Below, one piece after another: positions 43,713 to 51,097 of a stretch of 64,000 bases of DNA. The position numbers and the translations under genes were made by a program. The notes under the pieces were generated by a model. That model was not told the DNA's origin, did not search any database, and saw only the letters and a program-made list of their open reading frames with translations. Position 1 is the stretch's first letter. Every line of letters begins with the position of its first letter. The DNA is from Bacillota bacterium. GTDB taxonomy: Bacteria > Bacillota > Clostridia > Christensenellales > CAG-138. Location of the stretch: assembly GCA_023390655.1 (NCBI GenBank), contig JAEWCL010000017.1:1-64000 (forward strand), given 5' to 3'.

Positions 43713-43762
43713 GTTTGCGCAAAAATGAGTTCTTTATCACAGGCAGAAAGGAATGTGGCGTG

Positions 43763-44638
43763 ATGCTGCTGCAACAATTGCTCAACGGACTTGCGCTTGG
43801 TATGGCGTACGCGCTCGTGGCTGTCGGCTATTCGCTGGTATTTGGCATACTGCGGCTGGTCAATTTTTCGCATGGCTCTGTATATGCGTTCGGCGCGCAT
43901 ATGGCGCTGCTCTTTATAGGGTTTCAATTTGGCATTTTACCGGCAATTGCCCTAAGCGTAGCGTTAACGGGAGTGCTTGGAATATTGGTGGACAAAACGG
44001 CGCTCCAACCGCTCCGTAAGAAGGGCTCCCCCAATATTGCCTCGCTCATTACAACAATTGGCGTTTCGTATGTTATACAAAATCTCCTGATGATCCTCTT
44101 TGGGAGTGAGAAAAAGTCCTTTCCTGCTTTTTTTGATTTTGGGATGGCTTCGGTCTTTGGCGCGCAGATCAATTCCGCACAGATCGTGATGTTTGGCGTT
44201 TCCCTGCTGCTGCTTGGGGCGCTGAGCTGGATTGTAGGCGGTACAAAAATCGGCCTTGCGATGCGCGGAGTGGAGCAAAGCCCAAAAGCGGCCGCGCTGA
44301 TGGGCATCAACACCAATCACATTATCTCCTTTACATTCTTTCTTGGCGGCGCTTCCGCTGCGATCGCAGGCGCATTAATCAGCGGCTATTACCAGATCGT
44401 TTATCCGTCCATGGGATTTATGGTTGGGCTGAAGGCATTTGCAGCAGCGGTACTGGGCGGTATCGGTATATTGCACGGCTCCATTGTGGGCGGCCTGTTC
44501 ATTGGCGTTGCGGAAAGCTTTGCCGCAACCTGGCTTGGTTCTGCCTACCGTGATTCGGTGGCGTTCATTATTCTTGTACTGGTGCTGATCATCCGCCCCT
44601 CCGGCCTTTTCGGCAGGAAAGGGGTGACGAAGGTATGA
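43763..44638 (+). CDS. livH: Branched-chain amino acid type ABC permease LivH
   Basis: The 291-aa protein has about eight transmembrane helices and the LivH pattern: LNGLALGMAYALVAVGYSLVFGILRLVNFSHG near the start, the EAA-like coupling region around RGVEQSPKAAALMGIN, and a C-terminal GGIGILHGSIVGGLFIG. The ATG at 43763 has AAAGGA about 10 nt upstream; an earlier in-frame start would add a tail not typical of LivH. The stop overlaps the livM start (ATGA). Confidence 0.9.
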   Translation: MLLQQLLNGLALGMAYALVAVGYSLVFGILRLVNFSHGSVYAFGAHMALLFIGFQFGILPAIALSVALTGVLGILVDKTALQPLRKKGSPNIASLITTIGVSYVIQNLLMILFGSEKKSFPAFFDFGMASVFGAQINSAQIVMFGVSLLLLGALSWIVGGTKIGLAMRGVEQSPKAAALMGINTNHIISFTFFLGGASAAIAGALISGYYQIVYPSMGFMVGLKAFAAAVLGGIGILHGSIVGGLFIGVAESFAATWLGSAYRDSVAFIILVLVLIIRPSGLFGRKGVTKV

Positions 44639-45660
44639 GTGAAAAGAACGCTTACAAACAATATGGTATGGAAGGGTTTTTACACCGCAACAAGCTGTGG
44701 CTGCTGCTGACACTTATTGCGGCGCTTCTCCTGTTGCCGCATCTTGGGATTTCGCAATATATCCTCCGTATTTTGATTGTGATTGCCGTATACGCCATAC
44801 TTGCGCAGGGATTGAATCTGCTGATCGGCTATACGGGGCAGCTTTCCCTGGGGCATGCGGGCTTTTTTGCAATCGGCGCCTATACAGCGTCGCTTTTTAC
44901 ACTTCGCCTGGGGGTCAATTTTTTTCCGGCACTGCTGCTGGGGGCAGCACTTGCCGGCGTATGCGGGCTGCTGCTGGGGCTTCCCACCATGCGGCTTTCG
45001 GGAACTTACCTTGCCATTGTCACGCTGGGTTTTGGCGAGGTTGTCAAGATGATTATTATGAACTGGGAAAGCGTCACGAACGGCACGCTCGGGCTCAAGG
45101 GTATTCCAAAGCCGGAACTGTTTGGTATGAAGCTGACGCTTGCAAACAATGGGCTTTACTACCTTGGGCTTGCACTTGCCGCACTGACGACGGTAATCTG
45201 CATACTGATTACCCGCTCCAGGGTGGGCAGGGCATGGCGCGCCATTAAGACGGATGAGCTTGCCGCCAACATGATGGGGATTCTTTCCACGCGCTACAAA
45301 ATACTCGCGTTTGTACTCTCTGCCATACTCTCGGGACTTGCGGGCGGATTTTACGCCACGGTGGTCGGCTACATCGATCATAACTCGTTTTCATTTGACG
45401 TTTCCATCCTCATCGTCAGCATCGTGATACTGGGCGGTATGGGGACGACGGCGGGCATGTACCTTGGCGCGGCGCTCTTGGTTTCGTTTCCTGAAATCGC
45501 GCGCCCATTTATGGAGTGGCGGTTTGTGGTATATGGACTCGTGTTGATTTTGATGATGCGGTTCCGCCCACAGGGCATATTGGGATTCCGTTCCCGGCTG
45601 CCGTATCCGCTGCCGCGTGTGGAAGAGCGAAAGGAGGCACAAACGCATGCCGCTTCTTGA
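44635..45660 (+). CDS. livM: Branched-chain amino acid type ABC permease LivM
   Basis: The 341-aa membrane protein has about nine helices, a polar N-terminus and the LivM signatures GYTGQLSLGHAGFFAIGAYTAS, RLSGTYLAIVTLGFGE, an EAA-like loop RVGRAWRAIKTDELAANMMGI, and ILGGMGTTAGMYLGAALL. It pairs with LivH to form the translocation pore. It overlaps the livH stop and its own end overlaps the livG start, so all are translated together. Confidence 0.92.
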   Translation: MSEKNAYKQYGMEGFLHRNKLWLLLTLIAALLLLPHLGISQYILRILIVIAVYAILAQGLNLLIGYTGQLSLGHAGFFAIGAYTASLFTLRLGVNFFPALLLGAALAGVCGLLLGLPTMRLSGTYLAIVTLGFGEVVKMIIMNWESVTNGTLGLKGIPKPELFGMKLTLANNGLYYLGLALAALTTVICILITRSRVGRAWRAIKTDELAANMMGILSTRYKILAFVLSAILSGLAGGFYATVVGYIDHNSFSFDVSILIVSIVILGGMGTTAGMYLGAALLVSFPEIARPFMEWRFVVYGLVLILMMRFRPQGILGFRSRLPYPLPRVEERKEAQTHAAS

Positions 45661-46417
45661 AGCAAAAGGGATTACCATGCGCTTTGGCGGGCTTACCGCA
45701 GTCGATCAGGTCAGCTTTTCTGTAGAGCAGGGGCAGGTAGTCAGCATCATCGGTCCAAACGGCGCAGGCAAGACCACCATATTCAATATCCTAACGGGCA
45801 TCTATCCGGGGCATGAAGGAGAGATTTTATTTGACGGCGTGCGCCTCAACGGCAAATCCCCGCAGGAGATCGTGCACCTTGGCATTTCACGTACATTCCA
45901 AAATATCCGCCTGTTTTCCGATATGCGGGTGGTAGAGAACGTACTCGTCGGCGCGCATGTTCACACGGAATATAGCTTTTTTGATGCATTATTCCGCAGC
46001 AAACATTTTTTGCGTGAAGAGCACAAGGCAAAAGCGCGCGCGATGGAACTGTTAAAAGAAATCTCCCTTTCTGAGCGCACGCACGATTACGCAGACAGCC
46101 TTCCATACGGGGAACAGAGAAGGCTTGAAATTGCGCGCGCGATTGCGACGGGCGCGCGGCTGATCCTGCTTGATGAACCCGCTGCGGGCATGAACCCGCA
46201 GGAATCTGCTTCGCTCCGCCAGTTCATTCTAGAGCTTAAGCAGCAGGGCTTTACCATACTGCTCATCGAACACGATATGAAGGTGGTCATGAACAGCTCC
46301 GATTATATCTATGTGATCGATTACGGCAAAAAGATCGCGGAAGGCACCCCAAGCGAAATCCTCAAAAACGAGCGGGTAACAAAAGCGTATCTGGGGGAGG
46401 GACGGGCAAATGCTTGA
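45647..46417 (+). CDS. livG: LivG-type ABC ATP-binding protein
   Basis: The 256-aa ATPase has Walker A GPNGAGKTT, the Q-loop TFQNIRLF, the LivG-specific helical insert (VLVGAHVHTEYSFFDALF region), a variant signature LPYGEQRRLEIARAI, Walker B LILLDEPAAGMNPQE and the H-loop IEHD. The signature Y-G-E-Q-R variant and the AAGMNP Walker B tail are hallmarks of LivG rather than LivF. AAGGAGG precedes the ATG at 45647, which lies inside the end of livM. It overlaps livF by 8 nt. Confidence 0.93.
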   Translation: MPLLEAKGITMRFGGLTAVDQVSFSVEQGQVVSIIGPNGAGKTTIFNILTGIYPGHEGEILFDGVRLNGKSPQEIVHLGISRTFQNIRLFSDMRVVENVLVGAHVHTEYSFFDALFRSKHFLREEHKAKARAMELLKEISLSERTHDYADSLPYGEQRRLEIARAIATGARLILLDEPAAGMNPQESASLRQFILELKQQGFTILLIEHDMKVVMNSSDYIYVIDYGKKIAEGTPSEILKNERVTKAYLGEGRANA

Positions 46418-47168
46418 AATTAGAGATCTTAACACCAGATATGGCAGCATCCATGCGTTAAAGGGCATCAGCATGTATGTCAATCAGGGGGAAATTGTAA
46501 GCCTCATCGGCTCCAACGGCGCGGGGAAAAGTACGTTGCTCGCTTCCATTACCGGTCTTGTTCGGGCGGCCTCCGGCTCAATCCTATTTGAAGGCGTTGA
46601 AATCGTACGCTTGCCGCAGAGCGCCATTGTGAAAAGGGGGATCATACTCTGCCCGGAGGGGCGCGAGGTGTTCCCGCGTTTGACGGTGGAAGAAAACCTG
46701 CGCCTGGGCGCATATATCCGTAAGGACAAGGCGGAAATCAAAGCCTCTTTTGAGGAGGCGTATACGCTCTTTCCAAGGCTTGCGGAACGGCAAAAACAGC
46801 TTGCGGGCACGCTTTCAGGCGGGGAACAGCAAATGCTTGCCATTGCCCGTGCGCTCATGGGAAAGCCGAGGCTGCTGCTGTTGGATGAACCGTCCCTAGG
46901 CCTTGCACCCAATCTGGTGGAATTGATATTTGACCTGATTGAAACCATCAACAGGCGGGGCATGACAGTGCTGCTCATTGAACAAAACGCCAATATGGCG
47001 CTGCAGATTGCATCCCGCGCCTATGTGCTTGAAACCGGAACCGTCCGGTTGTCCGGGGAGGCGCGGCATCTTCGCAACAACGCGGAGGTACAAAAAGCCT
47101 ATCTTGGTGAAATCGAAGGAACACTCGACGAGCTTGCGCTGCAATCTTTGGATTCTGCGGCAAATTGA
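46410..47168 (+). CDS. livF: LivF-type ABC ATP-binding protein
   Basis: The 252-aa ATPase has Walker A GSNGAGKST, the Q/CPEGREVFPRLTVEENL segment that is diagnostic of LivF, signature LSGGEQQMLAIARALM, Walker B LLLLDEPSLGLAP and the H-loop IEQN. A C-terminal extension of about 15 aa follows the usual AYLGE end. It forms a heterodimer with LivG to drive import. It overlaps livG and is followed 23 nt later by the ATC-hydrolase-like gene. Confidence 0.94.
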   Translation: MLEIRDLNTRYGSIHALKGISMYVNQGEIVSLIGSNGAGKSTLLASITGLVRAASGSILFEGVEIVRLPQSAIVKRGIILCPEGREVFPRLTVEENLRLGAYIRKDKAEIKASFEEAYTLFPRLAERQKQLAGTLSGGEQQMLAIARALMGKPRLLLLDEPSLGLAPNLVELIFDLIETINRRGMTVLLIEQNANMALQIASRAYVLETGTVRLSGEARHLRNNAEVQKAYLGEIEGTLDELALQSLDSAAN

Positions 47169-47191
47169 TTTATAAATAAAGGAGACAGATT

Positions 47192-47674
47192 ATGATTACC
47201 AATACGCCGACCTTAAATGAACCCCATATCGAAGACCTGCGCGCAGCCATCGAGCACCGCGCAACGTGGTTTGCGCTGCTCATTGAGGAGGCCGAAAAGC
47301 GCGGCCTCGATATCGGGTTTGCGCGGGACGCCATCTTTCACTGCGGATGTTTTCACGGGGATGTGAAATTCCCCCGGACGGATGACCTTAAGACCTTTGC
47401 GGACGCGTTTGCATCTGAAAATACGAAGAAGATTTTCGAAATGGAGCCCAAGGTAGATGGCAACGAGTTTACGGTTTCCTTCCACTATTGCCCGCTTGTT
47501 GCCGCATGGCAAAAGCTTGGGATTCCGGAAGAAAAAATCAAGGAACTCTGCGATGTCGCCATGGATGGGGATCGCGGTATCCTAAGCCGTTATGAAGGGT
47601 TTACCTTTGAGCTTGGTGACACCATTGCCAAGGGCGCAAAAACCTGTGGAATTCGCATTACAAAGGTGGACTGA
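47192..47674 (+). CDS. L-2-amino-thiazoline-4-carboxylic acid (ATC) hydrolase family protein
   Basis: The 160-aa protein resembles the ATC hydrolase family, whose founding member opens the thiazoline ring on the way to cysteine. Visible features are FHCGCFHG with His50, Cys51, Cys53 and His55, likely metal ligands, and FHYCPLVAAWQKLG (about residues 96-109), with a Cys near CGIRI at the C-terminus. Many relatives have unproven functions, so the assignment is by family only. It lies 23 nt behind livF with a good GGAG site, in the importer operon, which suggests that the imported ligand is its substrate. Confidence 0.72.
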   Translation: MITNTPTLNEPHIEDLRAAIEHRATWFALLIEEAEKRGLDIGFARDAIFHCGCFHGDVKFPRTDDLKTFADAFASENTKKIFEMEPKVDGNEFTVSFHYCPLVAAWQKLGIPEEKIKELCDVAMDGDRGILSRYEGFTFELGDTIAKGAKTCGIRITKVD

Positions 47675-47677
47675 CCC

Positions 47678-47706
47678 TGTACAAGCGGGCGTTCTGCCGT
47701 TATACT
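47678..47706 (+). promoter_or_regulatory. Possible promoter before the cysteine desulfurase-like gene
   Basis: TGTACA (47678-47683), a 17-bp spacer and a good -10 TATACT (47701-47706). If used, the transcript would run straight into the hairpin at 47723. Confidence 0.45.
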
Positions 47707-47722
47707 GAAAGAAGGAAAAAGA

Positions 47723-47753
47723 GCCCCGCCGCAATTCTTTGCGGCGGGGCCGT
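47723..47753 (+). terminator. GC-rich hairpin before the desulfurase-like gene (terminator or attenuator)
   Basis: A perfect 11-bp stem (47723-47733 with 47740-47750) with a 6-nt loop, followed by CGTTT. It can end the importer operon; with the nearby promoter it could also attenuate the next genes. Confidence 0.65.
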
Positions 47754-47779
47754 TTAAGGAGAAGGCACATTTTACCGCA

Positions 47780-48907
47780 ATGATCTATTTGGACTATGCA
47801 GCCAATACCCCTGTGCGCGAAGAAGTGCTCACAGCATTTGTGGAGACGGCAAAAGCTTACCCAGCGAACCCTAACAGCCCGCACGCTTGGGGCAGGGACG
47901 CGGAGGAACGCCTGAACAAAAGCACGGCGCATCTGCTGGCCCTTTTGGGCTTATCCGATAGGGAGCTCATTTATACTTCGGGTGCGACGGAAGCCAACAA
48001 TCTTGCCATCAAAGGCGCTGCACAGTATCATAGGGGGCGCGGAAAACATATCATCACTACGTTCCTCGAGCATTCTTCCGTGCACGGTGCTTTTGGCGCG
48101 CTGCAGGCTGCGGGCTATGAGGTGGAGTATGTCAATTTGCTGCCAGACGGCAGCATTGACCTTGACCATTTGGGTACGCTCATCCGTCCGGATACCGTGC
48201 TTGTTTCCTGCTGCTATGTGGACAGCGAGCTTGGCACCATACAAAAGATCAGTAAAATCGGCGCATTTCTAAAAGAACGCCAGCCCAATGCGGTGTTTCA
48301 TGTGGACGCCACGCAGGCAGTGGGGAAACTGCCTGTTGCGCTGCAGGAGGCGGATTTGATCAGCTTTGCCGCGCATAAGTTCTACGGCCTTAACGGCGTA
48401 GGCGCGCTGATCAAGCGGCAGGAAGCGATGCTTGAATCCCAGATGCATGGCGGGCTGAGCACAACGCCTTATCGGAGCGGCTCGCCAGCGCTTGCGCTTG
48501 CCGTTTCCATGGAGGAAGCGCTCGCCCTTGCGGTTGGGGAATTGGAAGAAAACCTGAAGCGCGCGCGGGCATTCAATGCAATGATGCGCGCGCATTTGGG
48601 CCGGTATGAGGATGTTGTGATCAACAGTCCAAAGGACGCGCTGACTTTTATCCTTAACGTCAGCATCCCCGGGCGGGATGCGCCGCAGTTTTTACAGGCG
48701 CTTGAGCGAAAGGGCTTTGCGCTTTCTGGAAAATCCGCCTGCACCGCGCCGAAATCCGTCTCGCGGCCGGTATTTGCCTTGACAAAGGACCGCAAGCTTG
48801 CGCTTTCCACGCTGCGCATCAGTTTGGGACGGTGGACGACAGAGGAAGAGATCCGCTTGTTTTTGCAGGCATTTGATACATGCTACCGTGAGATTGGGAG
48901 GAAATAG
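47780..48907 (+). CDS. Cysteine desulfurase-like PLP enzyme (NifS/IscS family)
   Basis: The 375-aa fold I PLP enzyme begins MIYLDYAANTP (NifS-type) and shows YTSGATEANNLAIKG, FLEHSSV (His98 over PLP), HVDATQAVGK and the PLP lysine Lys200 in SFAAHKFYG. The catalytic cysteine loop reads LSGKSACTAP with Cys321, and the motif following it is shorter than in IscS, as in the NifS-like group II enzymes of Firmicutes. The ribosome binding site (AAGGAG) is unusually far, about 18 nt, from the ATG, which may reflect a structured leader. It is followed immediately (1 nt) by a TtcA-like thiolase gene that could receive its sulfur. Confidence 0.87.
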   Translation: MIYLDYAANTPVREEVLTAFVETAKAYPANPNSPHAWGRDAEERLNKSTAHLLALLGLSDRELIYTSGATEANNLAIKGAAQYHRGRGKHIITTFLEHSSVHGAFGALQAAGYEVEYVNLLPDGSIDLDHLGTLIRPDTVLVSCCYVDSELGTIQKISKIGAFLKERQPNAVFHVDATQAVGKLPVALQEADLISFAAHKFYGLNGVGALIKRQEAMLESQMHGGLSTTPYRSGSPALALAVSMEEALALAVGELEENLKRARAFNAMMRAHLGRYEDVVINSPKDALTFILNVSIPGRDAPQFLQALERKGFALSGKSACTAPKSVSRPVFALTKDRKLALSTLRISLGRWTTEEEIRLFLQAFDTCYREIGRK

Positions 48908-49759
48908 ATGGACAGGCTGCAGGAAATGGAACGGAGCATTATCAAGAAGTTCCGCAAGGAAATCTGGAGCAACTTCGCTTTTGGCGTTGGCCGCTATCAA
49001 CTGATACAGGAAAACGATAAAATTGCCGTGTGCATTTCCGGCGGCAAGGACTCGATGCTCATGGCAAAATGCATGCAGGAAATCCAGCGCCATGGCCGCG
49101 TGCCGTTTGAACTGGAGTTCCTTGTGATGGACCCCGGCTACAACCGGGAAAACCGGCGGCGCGTGGAGGACAACGCGGCAATTTTAGGCCTTCCTATCCG
49201 CGTTTTTGAAACGGATATTTTCGATATCGTAGCGGATGAAGAGAAATCTCCCTGCTATTTATGCGCGCGGATGCGGCGCGGCGCGCTCTACAGCCGCGCG
49301 CAGGCGCTTGGGTGCAATAAGATCGCGCTTGGGCACCATTTTGACGATGTGATTGAAACCATACTCATGAGCATGCTCTATGGTGGTCAGGTACGCACCA
49401 TGATGCCCAAGCTCCACAGCACCAATTATCCCGGCATGCAATTGATCCGGCCCATGTATCTTGTCAAGGAGGAGCATATCCGCCAGTGGTGCAGATACAA
49501 TGAGCTCCAGTTTATCCAGTGCGCCTGCCGGTTTACCGAAAACTGCGTCCTTGGGGATAACGGCGGCGGAGGAAAACGGCAGGAGATGAAGGAGCTCATT
49601 AAAAGCTTCCGCAAAATCAACCCGAAGATCGAACAGAACATATTTGCAAGCGTAGAGAACATCAACCTTGCCACCATCATCAGCTACCGGGATGAAACCG
49701 GCGTCCACAGCTTTCTGGACGGTTATGATGCACGGACAGGCGGCGAGGATGTAGAGTAA
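48908..49759 (+). CDS. TtcA/TilS-family PP-loop ATPase, probable tRNA thiolation enzyme
   Basis: The 283-aa PP-loop protein has the SGGKDS motif (residues 44-49), which binds ATP, a CYLC pair (Cys116 and Cys119), and a later CACRFTENC. This matches the TtcA subgroup, in which Cys residues hold an iron-sulfur cluster, rather than TilS. These enzymes thiolate a tRNA base, for example C32, using an IscS/NifS donor. The upstream gene encodes such a donor, and the ATG follows its stop after 1 nt. The tRNA target is not visible here. A strong terminator ends the pair. Confidence 0.83.
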   Translation: MDRLQEMERSIIKKFRKEIWSNFAFGVGRYQLIQENDKIAVCISGGKDSMLMAKCMQEIQRHGRVPFELEFLVMDPGYNRENRRRVEDNAAILGLPIRVFETDIFDIVADEEKSPCYLCARMRRGALYSRAQALGCNKIALGHHFDDVIETILMSMLYGGQVRTMMPKLHSTNYPGMQLIRPMYLVKEEHIRQWCRYNELQFIQCACRFTENCVLGDNGGGGKRQEMKELIKSFRKINPKIEQNIFASVENINLATIISYRDETGVHSFLDGYDARTGGEDVE

Positions 49760-49801
49760 AAAAAACAGGCTGCGGCAAGATTGCCGCAGCCTGTTTTTTT
49801 C
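49759..49801. terminator. Bidirectional terminator
   Basis: ACAGGCTGCGGCAA (49765-49778) pairs with its exact complement (49781-49794) around a 2-nt loop, with A-run before and T-run after. It ends the TtcA-like gene and, from the other side, the zinc-ribbon gene. Confidence 0.9.
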
Positions 49802-49808
49802 AACCATA

Positions 49809-50468
49809 CTATTTTACCTGGAATATCATGGAGCGCTGGAATTCTCCGTCAAGTGAAATGTCCACGCGATAATTCCCTTCCGGGAAGCCGGTATCCGGCA
49901 TGGTGAGGTTGAAGGCGACATATTGGCTGGTTTCGGTGGTAGCAATCTCCGCCGTACCGATTTTATGTTCTTCATTCTCATATATCCAACCGGCGCTCAC
50001 AAGCGTTCCTTCCGGCGCATTTTTCACCAGCATCGTCGCATAGACGATTGGCGCGTCTGTTGCAAACACATCGGTTTTGATGGTGGGAGAAAGAAGCACG
50101 GGATCCACTTCAGAGGCCATGGCAAACTCGCTCAGGTTTGCGGTAGAGAAGCTGACCTTTCCGCCGCCGTTTAATGCAAGCAATGTGATAAGGCCTGCGG
50201 CAAGCAGCAGCGCAATCAGCAATGCAATCAGCCAGCCTTTGCCCTTGTTCGGTTTAACGGATGGTTGCGCGGCAGCATTCGTGTATGTGGAAGAATAGGC
50301 GGGCGCGCCATAACTGGAAACCGGAGGAAGCTGTGCGCCGGGAGCCTGTTGTACATGCGTGCCTTCCTGCGCGGATTGCAAGGGCGCGCCGCAGGAGGCG
50401 CAGAAGTGACCCGGCGTTGTAACAGGCGCGCCGCAGGAGGCACAGAATTTTGGGGTTGATTCAATCAT
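49809..50468 (-). CDS. Zinc-ribbon, single-pass membrane protein
   Basis: The 219-aa protein starts with a double zinc ribbon, KFCASCGAPV and HFCASCGAPL (Cys9, Cys12, Cys23, Cys26), followed by a Pro/Ser/Tyr/Gln-rich linker. One transmembrane segment (about residues 79-99) and an extracytoplasmic domain of about 120 aa follow. The C-terminal domain reads as a beta-sandwich, with TGFPEGNYRVDISLDGEFQRSMIF. Proteins with cytosolic zinc ribbons and an outer beta domain are common in Clostridia but lack known function. The start at 50468 has GGAGG 6-7 nt upstream. It is ended by a bidirectional terminator. Confidence 0.78.
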   Translation of the reverse strand: MIESTPKFCASCGAPVTTPGHFCASCGAPLQSAQEGTHVQQAPGAQLPPVSSYGAPAYSSTYTNAAAQPSVKPNKGKGWLIALLIALLLAAGLITLLALNGGGKVSFSTANLSEFAMASEVDPVLLSPTIKTDVFATDAPIVYATMLVKNAPEGTLVSAGWIYENEEHKIGTAEIATTETSQYVAFNLTMPDTGFPEGNYRVDISLDGEFQRSMIFQVK

Positions 50469-50583
50469 AAAAATCCTCCTTTTTGCCGCGTTTTTCTTAC
50501 TATATTCATAAGCAGCTATTCTATGATCAAGCAAAAGATATGAAAAAGCGGCAGATTGAGCAAGCCCTTCGCCGAAGAGACGA

Positions 50584-50983
50584 TCAACGCTTTGCGCTGC
50601 GCATGCCTTTTCTTTTGATGACGGCATCGTCCATTAGCAGGCGCTGATAGGCTTCGCTTTCCATCGCATAGAGGGCAATCTTGCCGTCGGCGTAGCAGTG
50701 GATGCCTCAACCGTACTTTTTCGGCAGCAGGGAAGCGCGCAGACAGGCTTTGGGTGTGGAGAAGAAAGCACCCTACATCGCCTTGCGGTGTTCTGTATCC
50801 TGCGGGATATTATTCTGGATACAGTAAACAGAAAATAAAAGTTCCTCCTCGGTCAGCCGGTAAGGCGCGCCGCTGATGAGGCGGTATTGGATGTACGCAA
50901 CGGCCGCGCATTGGCTGCGGAACAGCGCTTTGACGCAACGGGCAGTCCTCCGAAACGGTAATGAGCGTCTGAACATATCCCAT
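50584..50983 (-). pseudogene. DUF6157 family pseudogene (two in-frame stops plus a frameshift)
   Basis: On the minus strand an ATG (50983) with GAGGAG upstream begins MGYVQTLITVSEDCP, which resembles the start of DUF6157 proteins. The reading frame then shifts and continues as VAYIQYRLISGAPYRLTEEELLF. The same frame later carries a TAG (50775-50773) and a TGA (50709-50707) but keeps the family core FFSTPKACLRASLLPKKYG, then GIHCYADGKIALYAMESEAY and the end KRKGMRSAKR. The TGA sits where relatives have Trp or Phe before GIH. Three lesions in one small gene indicate decay. Family assignment is from memory of the conserved pattern. Confidence 0.75.
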
Positions 50984-51060
50984 AATAAGACTCCTCTGGT
51001 ATGACGAACGGGATGTTGATAGGATGCCGCATGCCGTTAAGCCTCATGTAAATAGAACAA

Positions 51061-51088
51061 CGCCCTGCCGCGTTTGAAGGGCAGGGCG
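51061..51088 (-). terminator. Terminator of the VanW-like gene
   Basis: A 9-bp stem CGCCCTGCC (51061-51069) with GGCAGGGCG (51080-51088), followed on the minus strand by a U-rich tract (GTTGTTCT). Confidence 0.65.
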
Positions 51089-51097
51089 GAAACGGTG

